Positions 9,023 to 18,171 are shown, numbered from the stretch's first letter. The stretch is 64,000 nt of DNA from Clostridia bacterium (GCA_017618055.1 JAFZVB010000013.1:1-64000); one strand, 5' to 3'. A program made the numbers and translations. The notes: generated from the letters alone by a model not told the origin.

Positions 9023-9069
9023 GGACATATAAGAAAAATTTTTGAATTTTTATTATCATAATTTAACAT

Positions 9070-9108
9070 ATACAAACATTTGCATATTGTTTTTAGTGCT
9101 AAAAATAT
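9070..9108. repeat. 39-bp direct repeat, copy B
   Basis: Second copy of the repeat at 8065-8103. Here the palindrome TTTTTAGTGCTAAAAA is perfect (7-bp arms around TG), while the other inverted repeat is slightly broken (TACAAACATTTGCA). It lies in the gap between the divergent ADP-ribosylglycohydrolase and MFS transporter genes, so it could act on either. Confidence 0.75.
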
Positions 9109-9149
9109 AGTATTATTTTTATGTATTAAATGTTTTTGAGGGAGAAATT

Positions 9150-10895
9150 ATGGCAAAAACAAAAACGGTTTTAACAGAACAAGAACTTAGAGACCATATT
9201 CCAACCAGTGAAAAAATGGCATATGGATGTGGTGCTCTTATGGATGGTGGTGGCGTTGCGCTTATGTCATGTGTAATGCTTAAGTATATGACCACTTTTG
9301 GTATCGCAATGGCTCTCGGTTCCACTATTATGATGATAGCTAAATTCTGGGATGCAATCACAGACCCTTTAATGGGTTTCATCACAGATAACACAAGATC
9401 TAAATGGGGACGTAGAAAACCATATATCATTGCTGGTGGTATTGCATTAATTATCGCAATGGCACTTCTCTTTGCACCTATTCAAGGTTCAATGAGTATT
9501 GCTGCCTTCACCGCATACATTATTATTTTCTACATAGTATGGAATACAGCATCCACATTGTCTCAAGTTCCATATACATCTCTTTCTTCAGATATATCCC
9601 CTTCGTTTAAAGAACGTAATAATGCAAATACAGTTAAACTAGTATTCAGTGCTCTTGCTTCTGGTCTTGCATATGTTGTACCACTCGTATTGGTAGAAAC
9701 ACTTGCAAATAAAGAAGGATACTTGGGTATATTCCCTAATATCTCTCCAACAGTATTCTGGATATTAATGGTGGTAATCTTTGGAACATTGTTTGGTGGT
9801 GGTCTTATTATTTGTGGTATATTTACAAAAGAAAGAATTACACCAAAAACTCCTAAAGTTAAATTTAATTTCAAAGTTTTTGCAAAGAGTTATATAGAAC
9901 CATATAAGAATAGATCATATCGTTGGCATATTGTTATGTACGTCACAGCCTTTATGTGTATGGATATGATCTCTGCCCTTGCAGTTTATTATGCCACAGA
10001 CGTATGGCACGGATATTCTCTCTTTGGAATGAATATGTCTTCTCTATTCATCGTAGCACCTTTAATGGTTGCTGCTGTTGTAATGTTCCCTCTTGCAAGA
10101 TTTGCAATGGACAAAAAGAGCAAACAGTTTGCATTCCGTATGGGATTACCATTCTATATCATTGGTGGTATTATGTTGGCCGTTATGGATCCATCATGGG
10201 CACCTCCTATTCTAGTTCCTATTGTTGCATTTATAATGGGTCTTGGATTTGGTGGAGCACAAATGATGCCATGGATTATATTCCCAGATACTGTAGACGT
10301 AGCTGAAATGGCAACTGGAGAACGTCCAACTGGTTCATACTCTGGTATGATGACTCTAGCACGTAAGATTGCTGGTGCTTTAGCTGTTGGTGCTGTTGGT
10401 TGGATTATTGGTGGTGTTGGATATATTGAAAACACAACTGGAGATCCTACATGGTACCCAGAAGGTGGACAACCTGCTAATGTATTATTAACAATCCGTC
10501 TTGTTATTGGTATTGGTATTGCACTATTTATCTTCATTGCCTTCATTGGTTCATTTATGTATAGAGTTAATAACAAGAAACTTACACGTGCACGTTACTT
10601 CATTGAAGCAAGAAGAAACGGAACCTCTCTCTCAGATGAAGAAGAACAAGAAAGAACCAATCTTGTACACGAATTATATGGAAAGAAAGACCCTGGTGGT
10701 ATTCCTCCAGAAGGATTCATTACAAATGATACTATCTCACGTGCAGAACAAGATATAGAAGATGCAAATGAGACAATTGCAAAAGCAGAAGCACAAAAAG
10801 ATGCTGCTGAGCAAGTACTTCTCACTGCCGAAACAAAACAAGCAGAACATATTCAAATAGAAAACAATAAGAAAGAAGATACAGACGAGGAATAA
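9150..10895 (+). CDS. GPH-family (MelB-like) sugar:cation symporter
   Basis: It probably imports a glycoside, pentoside or hexuronide together with a cation. The family signature DPLMGFITDNTRSKWGRRKP is at about residues 72-91, and about 12 membrane segments follow up to residue 480. A second conserved stretch, GFGGAQMMPWIIFPDTVDVAEM, lies near 370-390. The protein has an unusual hydrophilic tail of about 95 residues (roughly 487-581), rich in Glu, Lys and Ala and likely helical, not needed for the transport fold. GGGAG precedes the ATG. The phosphoesterase gene starts 3 bp after the stop, so the two are co-transcribed. The sugar cannot be told from sequence. Confidence 0.9.
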   Translation: MAKTKTVLTEQELRDHIPTSEKMAYGCGALMDGGGVALMSCVMLKYMTTFGIAMALGSTIMMIAKFWDAITDPLMGFITDNTRSKWGRRKPYIIAGGIALIIAMALLFAPIQGSMSIAAFTAYIIIFYIVWNTASTLSQVPYTSLSSDISPSFKERNNANTVKLVFSALASGLAYVVPLVLVETLANKEGYLGIFPNISPTVFWILMVVIFGTLFGGGLIICGIFTKERITPKTPKVKFNFKVFAKSYIEPYKNRSYRWHIVMYVTAFMCMDMISALAVYYATDVWHGYSLFGMNMSSLFIVAPLMVAAVVMFPLARFAMDKKSKQFAFRMGLPFYIIGGIMLAVMDPSWAPPILVPIVAFIMGLGFGGAQMMPWIIFPDTVDVAEMATGERPTGSYSGMMTLARKIAGALAVGAVGWIIGGVGYIENTTGDPTWYPEGGQPANVLLTIRLVIGIGIALFIFIAFIGSFMYRVNNKKLTRARYFIEARRNGTSLSDEEEQERTNLVHELYGKKDPGGIPPEGFITNDTISRAEQDIEDANETIAKAEAQKDAAEQVLLTAETKQAEHIQIENNKKEDTDEE

Positions 10896-10898
10896 TAT

Positions 10899-11915
10899 AT
10901 GTCTGAAAAAAGAACAACTCTCCAAATGGAGAAAGACAAACCTTTTAGAATACTACAATTAACAGATATTCATATTGGTGGTTATATCTTCACCAACAAA
11001 GAGGACAAACAAGCTCTTAATGATATAAAGTTAATTGTTGAAAATGCTAAACCAGATTTTATTGCTGTAACAGGAGATGCTGCATATCCTATGCCATTCT
11101 GGCCAAAACCATTCTTCTCTGGTTCTTTAAATAATTTAAAGGCATCTAAAAAGTTTGGGTCTTTAATGGAGAGTTTTAATATTCCTTGGGCTTTTGTTTT
11201 TGGAAACCATGATTGTGAGACCTGGTCTTTCTATAATAAAGACAAACTATCTGACTATTACGAATCTTTGGATAATTGTTTGTTCCAAAGGGGTGAATGC
11301 TTTGACAAAGATAGAGGCAATTATTGTATTAAACTCTTAAATGCAGATGGAAGTATAAATAACCTTCTAATGTTCTTAGATTCTAACTCCTATTTGGGAA
11401 AGATGTTCTTCAGTGGTTTTGATGTAATACATGACGAGCAAATAGAATGGTACAAGAAAGTTGTATTAGAAAATACAAAAGACGGAGCAATGCCCCCTTC
11501 TCTTGCATTCTTCCACATTCCACCAAAGGAATTTAGAGATGCATGGGAAAAGTGTTATAGAGGTGATCCTTCTGTTACATACCATCTTGGATACATACAA
11601 GAAAAGGACAATTATGTGGGATATCCTAAAACAAAAGAGAGTAACTTCTTTAGTGAGATGGTAAAACTTGGTTCCTGCAAAGGAATGTTCTTTGGACATG
11701 ACCACCTCTCTACTATGTCTTTAAGTTATAAAGGCATTAGAATGACTTATGGTATGGGTATAGACCATTTGGCCTACAAAGGAATTAAGAAACGTCATGG
11801 GCAACGTGGTGGCACGATAATAACGATACAACCAGATGGAACTTTTGATGTCTCACTACTGCCACTAGAAGACCTACAAGGAATATCTTATTACAAAACA
11901 AAAATGGACAACTAA
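10899..11915 (+). CDS. Calcineurin-like metallophosphoesterase
   Basis: A cytoplasmic phosphatase or phosphodiesterase using two metal ions. The family blocks are present in order: DIH at residues 23-25, TGDA near 58-61, FGNHDCE at 101-107, FFHIP in the middle of the C-terminal half, and FGHDH near residue 265. The gene begins 3 bp after the MFS symporter stop; its ribosome binding site (GAGGAA) lies inside the end of that gene, so expression is coupled. This architecture resembles purple-acid-type phosphodiesterases of the DevT/Icc group rather than the short phosphatase encoded at 19.3 kb. Substrate unknown; the coupling suggests it handles a phosphorylated product related to the transported sugar, which is inference. 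Confidence 0.88.
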   Translation: MSEKRTTLQMEKDKPFRILQLTDIHIGGYIFTNKEDKQALNDIKLIVENAKPDFIAVTGDAAYPMPFWPKPFFSGSLNNLKASKKFGSLMESFNIPWAFVFGNHDCETWSFYNKDKLSDYYESLDNCLFQRGECFDKDRGNYCIKLLNADGSINNLLMFLDSNSYLGKMFFSGFDVIHDEQIEWYKKVVLENTKDGAMPPSLAFFHIPPKEFRDAWEKCYRGDPSVTYHLGYIQEKDNYVGYPKTKESNFFSEMVKLGSCKGMFFGHDHLSTMSLSYKGIRMTYGMGIDHLAYKGIKKRHGQRGGTIITIQPDGTFDVSLLPLEDLQGISYYKTKMDN

Positions 11916-11935
11916 TTGTTGCCCATTATTTTTTT
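11903..11935 (+). terminator. Terminator of the symporter-phosphoesterase operon
   Basis: AATGG-CAAC pairs with GTTG-CCATT around the stop codon at 11915, followed by seven T. The stem begins inside the coding region. Confidence 0.75.
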
Positions 11936-11952
11936 ACATAACTTGTTATACA

Positions 11953-12462
11953 TTATTCAACAAAGTATACGCTTTTCATTTTCTGCTCTACAAGTGGTCT
12001 ATCCATAGCATTGGTCTTAACTGCTGCTATTTTATCTACAACTTCTATTCCCTCTACAACCTTTCCAAAAGCTGCATATTGTCCATCTAAGAATGTTGCG
12101 TTTGCATGACAAATGAAGAACTGGGAAGATGCTGAGTTCGGATTCATTGCTCTTGCCATAGAGATAACTCCTCTTCTATGAGATATATCGTTTTGTACAC
12201 CATTAATAGCGAACTCACCTTTAATCTCTTTATCTGATCCTCCCATACCTGTTCCTAGTGGATCTCCACCTTGAATCATAAAGCCTGATATTACTCTATG
12301 GAAGATAAGACCATCATAGAATTTTTTAGATACTAAATCCTTAAAGTTTTGAACTGTAATTGGAGCATTACCCTTTGTGTCTAATTCCACAACCATTCTG
12401 TCTCCATTCTCCATTTCAATTGCTACATAATCTGTTTCTTTATCTGTTTTTACGTATGCCAT
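11953..12462 (-). CDS. ppiB: Cyclophilin-type peptidyl-prolyl isomerase
   Basis: It speeds cis-trans isomerisation of proline peptide bonds during protein folding in the cytoplasm. The cyclophilin core is complete: FHRVISGFMIQGGDP at about residues 55-69, then ISMARAMNPNSASSQFFI near 100-117 and the late FGKVVEG. Length (169) is typical of bacterial PpiB. There is no signal peptide, so it is not the secreted form. AGGAG precedes the ATG. The gene stands alone, diverging from the response-regulator operon with which it shares a 111-bp intergenic region. Confidence 0.96.
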   Translation of the reverse strand: MAYVKTDKETDYVAIEMENGDRMVVELDTKGNAPITVQNFKDLVSKKFYDGLIFHRVISGFMIQGGDPLGTGMGGSDKEIKGEFAINGVQNDISHRRGVISMARAMNPNSASSQFFICHANATFLDGQYAAFGKVVEGIEVVDKIAAVKTNAMDRPLVEQKMKSVYFVE

Positions 12463-12514
12463 AATACTCTCCTAATGTTTTTGTTAGTATTATTATATCA
12501 AAAATAATAAAAAA

Positions 12515-12544
12515 TTGTATGGGTATTATAAAATATGTTATAAT
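12515..12544 (+). promoter_or_regulatory. Promoter of the two-component operon
   Basis: TTGTAT and a perfect TATAAT are separated by 18 nt, placing the transcript start near 12551 and leaving a leader of about 22 nt with GAGGA ahead of the ATG at 12574. Confidence 0.7.
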
Positions 12545-12573
12545 AATTGCATTAAAAATTACGAGGAATCATT

Positions 12574-13182
12574 ATGAAAATCGTTATTTGTGAAGACCAA
12601 CAAATACTTTTAGAGAGTTTAACCATATCTCTTTCTAAGGAACCAACATTTGAAGTTGTTAAAGCTATAACCAATTCTTTAGATATTTTAGATACATTAA
12701 GAAACAACAAAGCAGACCTACTCTTAACAGACATAATTACAGAATCCAAAAATAATGCTTTGGACTTGGTTAAAGATATTCTAGATGAATTCCCTAAGAT
12801 TAAAATTGTTGCAATTACAGGATTCCCAGACATTACTTTCATGGAGAAAGCAAAGAAGGCTGGCGTACATTCTTTTGTATACAAAAACATCTCCACAGAA
12901 GAACTTATAAACGTTATTAAAAACACTTACGAAGGATATAGTGTATTCCCTAATACAGACAAAACAAAGGATATGATTCTTTCTTCTCTCACGGAGACCG
13001 AATTAACCATACTACGCCTATATTGTTCTGGCAAAGACAGAGATGCAATTGCAAAGGAATTATATATGTCTCAATCCTCTGTTAAAGCTCATATTTCAAA
13101 CATATTATTAAAGACTGGATTCACTTCTATGGCAAGAGTTGCTATATACGCAGTATCTGCCGGATTAATTGTTACAAAGTAA
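12574..13182 (+). CDS. NarL/LuxR-type response regulator
   Basis: A DNA-binding regulator switched on by phosphorylation. The receiver domain (about 1-120) has the acidic pair Glu7-Asp8, the phosphorylated Asp53 in LLLTDI, the switch Thr in ITGF, and Lys in VYKNIS. The C-terminal LuxR-type helix-turn-helix (about 135-195) has SSLTETELTILRLYCSG and the recognition helix SQSSVKAHISNIL. The gene is followed directly by two membrane sensor genes, and the last one is a matching HPK7-type kinase, so the three form one signalling unit. Its targets are unknown; no obvious operator copies stand out nearby. Confidence 0.95.
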   Translation: MKIVICEDQQILLESLTISLSKEPTFEVVKAITNSLDILDTLRNNKADLLLTDIITESKNNALDLVKDILDEFPKIKIVAITGFPDITFMEKAKKAGVHSFVYKNISTEELINVIKNTYEGYSVFPNTDKTKDMILSSLTETELTILRLYCSGKDRDAIAKELYMSQSSVKAHISNILLKTGFTSMARVAIYAVSAGLIVTK

Positions 13183-13183
13183 G

Positions 13184-14827
13184 ATGCAAAATATTAGAAA
13201 ACCATTGTTTATTTCTATTGCTGTGTGCGCTTTGTTTGCACTCAGTTTTATAATTGCTGTGGTTTTCCCCAAAGGACTTCTTGAAGGTGGTGGCGCATAT
13301 AACGTTGTGGCACTTATTATAGAATTCATACTCCTTGTCTGGGGTACTTCTATGATATATAGAGTCCAGTTCAACAAACAAAAATATATTATTCTTGCAA
13401 TAATGGTTCTTTGTTTAATATGGATTGTACTAAGATTCATGAAATGGCTTGTACATATAGACAATCTACAGTTATATCTAGACTATACATATTACCTTCC
13501 AATGAACGCTATTCCTGCACTTTTCTTAGTATTGGTAATTGAAACATTCTACCCTAAATTCAAAGGAAAATATGGTCTTTACATAGTATTAATTGTTATA
13601 GTTACAATCTTCGTTGTTTTTGCATTCACAAATGATTTCCATAATCTTATATATAAGAACATAAAATATGTACCAATTACACCAGGATCCGATATGTACA
13701 ACATTATATATAATTACGGGTATGTACACTATTTTTCTATGGGATATATTGGGGCCACTTCTCTAGTTGCTTTTGTATTATTACTTGTTGGAACAAGTAA
13801 ACAAATCAGTGCAAAACAAATTATATTCCCGTTATTAGTTTTAGCATTAGGTGCTATTTACGCTGTATTCTATGCAATGAATTCAGATGTAATTAGAAAT
13901 ACCACTATTCTTAGAGACTTTGCTTTGATGATTGTTATATTTGTACATGCGATGATAGAAGCTATGCTAGACTCTGGTATTGTACAAAATGACGGACGAT
14001 ATATTAGTAATTTTAGAAAGTCTTCCCTTCCTATGTGTATATACAACGAAAATGATGTGGCTATATATAGGAGTTCCAGTTTTAATGTATCTTCATACAA
14101 AGAAAACAATCCTAATAAAAAATATGTAACAAAAGATATTGGAAAGTATTATGTTGTTGTTGAAGATGATTTAACAGAATTACTAGAACTTAAAAAGAAA
14201 CTAACAACAGAAGCAAAAGAGTTAGAGGAAACAAATGCACTACTTAGTAATATGATAGACATATACTCTAGACAATCCTCTTTGACATATAGGCTTCAGA
14301 TTACAAACGAAATAGAACAAAGTATAGGAAAGGCAAAGGAAGAATTATTATCCATACTTAATACTCTTCCAGATGAGATAACAGCAAAGAATAGCAAAGA
14401 GTGTAAGCAAAAACTTGGAACAATTGCTTTCTTGCTTGGATATATGAAGCAAAGATGTATGCTTCTTTTAAATGCAAAAGAGCAAAAGAATATTACTAAT
14501 GATGCCTTCTCTCTTTTATTAGATGTTATTTCACATGATATAAAAAGTATTGGGTTTGAAAATGTTGGGTTCTCTATTCTTTCTAAAGAAGATGTATCTT
14601 ATCCATTTGCATTGGCTATAAACAATTTCATCTATGATATCTCTAGAACATACCCATTTAAGAATGCCACTATGTTCTTAATTATAGACTCAGAGAAAGG
14701 CACTTGCATTGCAAATATAGAAGGCAAAGGTCTTGGTATAAACAAAGAATATTTAGACAAAGATAATGTAACCATAAAGAAGCAAGATGGTGGTATCCGT
14801 ATAGAGTTGGAGGTGCACAATGACTAG
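13184..14827 (+). CDS. Seven-transmembrane sensor with degenerate kinase-like tail
   Basis: The N-terminal half has about seven membrane helices with the motif NDFHNLIY near residue 150, typical of the HisKA_7TM sensor domain. After residue 300 come a coiled coil (ELKKKLTTEAKELEETNALL) and a helical region, then a short ATPase-like end. I see no clear phosphorylatable histidine and only a weak N-box (INNFIYDISR), so it may not be an active kinase. A TTG five codons upstream extends the frame into the previous gene, but the ATG at 13184, one base after that stop, is the better start. It overlaps the true kinase gene by 8 bp. A receptor that drives the neighbouring kinase is a reasonable reading. 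Confidence 0.8.
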   Translation: MQNIRKPLFISIAVCALFALSFIIAVVFPKGLLEGGGAYNVVALIIEFILLVWGTSMIYRVQFNKQKYIILAIMVLCLIWIVLRFMKWLVHIDNLQLYLDYTYYLPMNAIPALFLVLVIETFYPKFKGKYGLYIVLIVIVTIFVVFAFTNDFHNLIYKNIKYVPITPGSDMYNIIYNYGYVHYFSMGYIGATSLVAFVLLLVGTSKQISAKQIIFPLLVLALGAIYAVFYAMNSDVIRNTTILRDFALMIVIFVHAMIEAMLDSGIVQNDGRYISNFRKSSLPMCIYNENDVAIYRSSSFNVSSYKENNPNKKYVTKDIGKYYVVVEDDLTELLELKKKLTTEAKELEETNALLSNMIDIYSRQSSLTYRLQITNEIEQSIGKAKEELLSILNTLPDEITAKNSKECKQKLGTIAFLLGYMKQRCMLLLNAKEQKNITNDAFSLLLDVISHDIKSIGFENVGFSILSKEDVSYPFALAINNFIYDISRTYPFKNATMFLIIDSEKGTCIANIEGKGLGINKEYLDKDNVTIKKQDGGIRIELEVHND

Positions 14828-16166
14828 TATTTTAACACTTCCTGCATCCCTACGTATTACCATGTTTGTGTTTGAAACATTAACTGCTTCTGCACTACTT
14901 TTTGGTATTATTTATCTTGCCATTTCTAGAGGCCAAAAACTCAGAATCGCATATTTATCTGCTCTTTTAGGATGTTTAATCATAGCAATTGTGACAAGAA
15001 CACCTTTAATGGAGAATATGAATGTGACCGTTGCAAACTACATTTCTTTGGCATTTATTATCCCTGCAACACTTAGTATTGTCCTCCTAATAAAAGAGAA
15101 AAAATGGATACGCATACTAGATTGTATTTGGTGCATATTTAATATAACTCTTCTCGAAGTTATACCATATTATGGTTACATAGTTTCTGGATTGTTTGTA
15201 TACATTATGATTAGAACAATATTCTTCCTTGTAGAAAGCTTAACATCCATTAAAGACTACCCTGGAAGATTTAGTGTGAAATATGCTTTAGATAAGCAAG
15301 ATGATAGCATTGCATATATAGATATCTTTGGACATGTAAGATATATTAACACTTCTCTTAAGACAACCCTTTCTAAACTTGGGATATCTTCATACAACAA
15401 TTCTAGAGACATTCTTTCTTTAATCAAAAGAAAAGCTATTGAAGATGGAAGAATAGTTTCTGGCACATCCTTCATTATTAACATAGAAGATTCTTCATAC
15501 AAATTCAGCATAGACAATCCTCTAACCCAAATTACTTGTACAGATGTTACAGAAGAAGAAAGATTAATGAGTGAGATAGAAGAAAACAAGACAAATCTAT
15601 ATAAAGCCAACCAAGAACTTAATAATACACTTGAAACTATTGAGAGTATTCAACAGTACAACGAACTTCTAACCATTAAAGGAAACATCCATGACTCCCT
15701 TGCACAACAACTCTCTATTCTTCATATGTTTATCCTTAATGATAATTCCACGGATCTAAGAGAAGTTAAAAAGATGCTCTCTAATCTAGACTCTTCTTTG
15801 AGTATAGAAGAAAACAAGGGGCAGGACGGAAAAGAACTCCAAGAATTATTAAGGGTTATAGGCGTAGACCTCACCATTAACGGCATAAGCCCAGATAACA
15901 GGGACATCAGAGTGTTTATCAATAAGCTAATTAAAGAAACCACAACAAACGCTATACGTCATGGAAAAGCGAATAAGATAGATGTAGATATAAAAGACAA
16001 TGGTAATTATCTTACTATTAACATAACAAATAATGGTATCATCCCTTCTGAAGTAACATATGGAAATGGTCTTACAAGTATTGAAAACGAACTAAGAAAA
16101 ATAAATGGCTCCATGTCTATAAAACTGGAACCATACTTTACTATTATTGCAAAAATTGATTATTAA
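14820..16166 (+). CDS. Membrane sensor histidine kinase (HPK7/NarX-DesK type)
   Basis: It should autophosphorylate and pass phosphate to the response regulator two genes upstream. Five or so membrane helices fill residues 10-140, a PAS-like segment follows (150-245), then a coiled coil, the phosphoacceptor His291 in IHDSLAQQ, and an ATPase domain with the N-box KETTTNAIRHG (Asn377). The G-box is reduced to GNGL near residue 422. The H-D-x-x-x-Q arrangement is that of the HPK7 family, whose partners are NarL-type regulators, in agreement with the operon. GGAGGTG precedes the ATG, inside the end of the 7TM sensor gene. Confidence 0.92.
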   Translation: MTSILTLPASLRITMFVFETLTASALLFGIIYLAISRGQKLRIAYLSALLGCLIIAIVTRTPLMENMNVTVANYISLAFIIPATLSIVLLIKEKKWIRILDCIWCIFNITLLEVIPYYGYIVSGLFVYIMIRTIFFLVESLTSIKDYPGRFSVKYALDKQDDSIAYIDIFGHVRYINTSLKTTLSKLGISSYNNSRDILSLIKRKAIEDGRIVSGTSFIINIEDSSYKFSIDNPLTQITCTDVTEEERLMSEIEENKTNLYKANQELNNTLETIESIQQYNELLTIKGNIHDSLAQQLSILHMFILNDNSTDLREVKKMLSNLDSSLSIEENKGQDGKELQELLRVIGVDLTINGISPDNRDIRVFINKLIKETTTNAIRHGKANKIDVDIKDNGNYLTINITNNGIIPSEVTYGNGLTSIENELRKINGSMSIKLEPYFTIIAKIDY

Positions 16167-16330
16167 TGGAACAGGTCATTTAACATTCCTGGCAATCTTA
16201 ATAAGAATTGATATAATCCTTCTGCATCTACTGGAATAGTTTCTTCAACTAAATCCTGCGCATTTGTTTCTTCTGTTTCTTGAACATTTTCTTCGTTATT
16301 AATCTCTTGGGATATGTTTTCTTCTGTCAT
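16163..16330 (-). CDS. Possible small acidic protein, 55 residues
   Basis: A 55-codon frame starts at an ATG at 16330 (MTEENISQEINNEEN) and ends four bases inside the convergent kinase gene. The first 35 residues are mostly Glu, Asn, Gln and Thr; the last 17 (AEGLYQFLLRLPGMLNDL) could form an amphipathic helix. The ribosome binding site is weak (GAAGAG). It could be transcribed only from a start within about 70 bp, because the lipoprotein terminator lies upstream. I do not recognise it and it may not be expressed. Confidence 0.4.
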   Translation of the reverse strand: MTEENISQEINNEENVQETEETNAQDLVEETIPVDAEGLYQFLLRLPGMLNDLFH

Positions 16331-16399
16331 TATATCTCTTCACTATTTTAATAATGTGTTTATTTTAAAAGTAAATAAAAAGATGTCAATAAAGGACAT

Positions 16400-16432
16400 A
16401 AAAAATGCCCGTGCAAGAAAAACCTCACACGG
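16400..16432 (-). terminator. Terminator of the lipoprotein gene
   Basis: On the minus strand CCGTG and CACGG form a 5-bp stem around a 14-nt loop, followed by GCATTTTTT, 27 bp after the lipoprotein stop. Confidence 0.6.
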
Positions 16433-16458
16433 ACAAATAATATTAAGTAATGATTATA

Positions 16459-17595
16459 TTATGCTGCTATTGTATGAGTAAGAGTAAAGCTTATTCTACA
16501 GTAAGAAGCATCGTTTTCATCTGGCATTTGTACAACTGCAATACTTACTAAATCTCCATTGCTTGTACATGCTGTGTAATCCATTCCTGGAGAATATTCT
16601 TCATCTGAATTATCATCAAATAAGTCTGTATCTTGATAGCTTGTCTTTTCATTATCATCTCTATCATATTTTGCACCTGCATTGAAGAATGATTCAAATA
16701 CTGCCAATAATGCTGTCTTATTGTCTGCTAATGCACCATTCATATTAAGAACTAAAACATATTCTTTTGTTTGTGTATTTGTTTCAATAGAAGCACCAAC
16801 TAATTTTGTATTAGCAACTGCAGGAACTGCTGTTAATCCCATTGTTGCCATAAATGCTGTATCCCATTCACTTATAGCAATGTTTGCGATTTCTGGTGCA
16901 AATTCTGCATCTACATCGTTTCCTTGCTTGAATACTTTTGCTTCAAATGTTGCTGCACCACTATCTTTTCCATCTGTTGTATCAGCACTTGCTGCAACTG
17001 CATATTTAAGACAAGCACCTGTTGTATTATCTACGATATATTCTGCATTAAGTTTTACTGATCCTAATGCAGATGATGTTCCTAAGTTAGTAACATACTT
17101 TGTACATGTACGCCCTAAGAAAGTGACTGTAGATTTAGATGTATAAGTAAGAGAATCACCACAAGCAAGAACATATGCATTTGCATAATAGATAGGACTT
17201 GTTTCTGACTCATAAGTACTTACTGATGTATATTGAGTTGAACCTTGTTCATGGTTATATACATAATATGTATTGCCTATCTTCTTAATGAGTGTTTTGC
17301 CATCTTCTGTTTGCCAGAAAGAATATTCGCCATTAGAAGCAACGATAACTTCTTCTTCAGTATGTTCATTTCCTTCTCCAGAAGAATCACTAGTGATTTC
17401 ATATTTAATAAAATATTTCTCTCCAAGAGCCTCTTGAATTTCTTGTTGAGTTTTCATTGTATCTGATTGTAAATTGCTAATGTCATCTGCGAGATCCATA
17501 ATTCCTTTAATAGCACCACAAGCTGTTAAAGAAATAGCACAGATAACTACTAATGCTACCAATAATGTTAAAACAAGTATTGATTTTTTTGTCAT
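16459..17595 (-). CDS. Lipoprotein of unknown function
   Basis: A 378-residue surface lipoprotein. The signal peptide (MTKKSILVLTLLVALVVICA) ends in the lipobox SLTAC, with lipidated Cys26. The mature part is Thr/Ser/Asn-rich and beta-like, with a Tyr-rich middle (TYYVYNHEQGSTQYTSVSTY) reminiscent of LolA/LppX-like folds that bind hydrophobic ligands, but I cannot confirm that. An upstream in-frame ATG adds 17 residues, but AGGAGG lies directly before the ATG at 17595, so the shorter form is right. The gene stands alone, with its own terminator, downstream of the msrA operon and separated from it by about 100 bp. Confidence 0.85.
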   Translation of the reverse strand: MTKKSILVLTLLVALVVICAISLTACGAIKGIMDLADDISNLQSDTMKTQQEIQEALGEKYFIKYEITSDSSGEGNEHTEEEVIVASNGEYSFWQTEDGKTLIKKIGNTYYVYNHEQGSTQYTSVSTYESETSPIYYANAYVLACGDSLTYTSKSTVTFLGRTCTKYVTNLGTSSALGSVKLNAEYIVDNTTGACLKYAVAASADTTDGKDSGAATFEAKVFKQGNDVDAEFAPEIANIAISEWDTAFMATMGLTAVPAVANTKLVGASIETNTQTKEYVLVLNMNGALADNKTALLAVFESFFNAGAKYDRDDNEKTSYQDTDLFDDNSDEEYSPGMDYTACTSNGDLVSIAVVQMPDENDASYCRISFTLTHTIAA

Positions 17596-17694
17596 AAATT
17601 GAGACCTCCTATATATCTCTAAAATATATTGATATTTTACCACCATATAGGAAAAAGTGGCAAGTATACTATAGGGTGAATATGGGGTGATTTA

Positions 17695-18171
17695 TTAAAA
17701 CTTCTGAAAAATATGACAATATCCAGTTGGATTCTTTTCTAAGTATTTTTGATGATATTCCTCAGCTTTCCAGAAATTAACTAATGGCAAAACCTCAATA
17801 GCGCTATGCTTATTGCTTGCCTTTTCAAGTTTTCCAATTTCTTGTTTTGCTATAAGCATATCCTCGTTATTTTCAAAATAAATACCAGTGCGATATTGCT
17901 CTCCAACATCTTCTCCTTGTTTGTTTACAGAGTATGGATCTATTACTTGGAGAAACCTATGAATAATATACTTTAGAGGCAATATGGATTCATCATATAC
18001 AACTTTCACAGTCTCTGCATGCCCCGTATGTTCATACTTAACCTGTTCATATGTTGGATTATCTTTCTTACCATTAGCATATCCAACCTCAGTTTCAAGA
18101 ACACCTTCTGCACTATCTAAAAATCTTTGTAAGCCCCAAAAGCAGCCACCAGCTAAATATATAGTTTTCAT
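17695..18171 (-). CDS. msrA: Peptide methionine-S-sulfoxide reductase
   Basis: It repairs oxidised methionine (S form) in proteins. The active-site motif GGCFWG has the catalytic Cys10 in the expected place, and the rest of the MsrA core follows: VGYANG, the YEQVKYEHTGHAE block, and EDVGEQYRTGIY near residue 90. Length (158) matches a single-domain MsrA; there is no fused MsrB. The gene starts 1 bp after the stop of the PH-domain gene with no good ribosome binding site of its own, so it is probably translated by coupling. It is the last of the six-gene operon that begins with the NMNAT-PARG fusion, which suits a stress-related role. Confidence 0.96.
   Translation of the reverse strand: MKTIYLAGGCFWGLQRFLDSAEGVLETEVGYANGKKDNPTYEQVKYEHTGHAETVKVVYDESILPLKYIIHRFLQVIDPYSVNKQGEDVGEQYRTGIYFENNEDMLIAKQEIGKLEKASNKHSAIEVLPLVNFWKAEEYHQKYLEKNPTGYCHIFQKF

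Noticed and set aside
9563..10576. Long frames on the opposite strand of the symporter gene
   Set aside because: They mirror the symporter codons, have no ribosome binding sites and contain no recognisable protein features.
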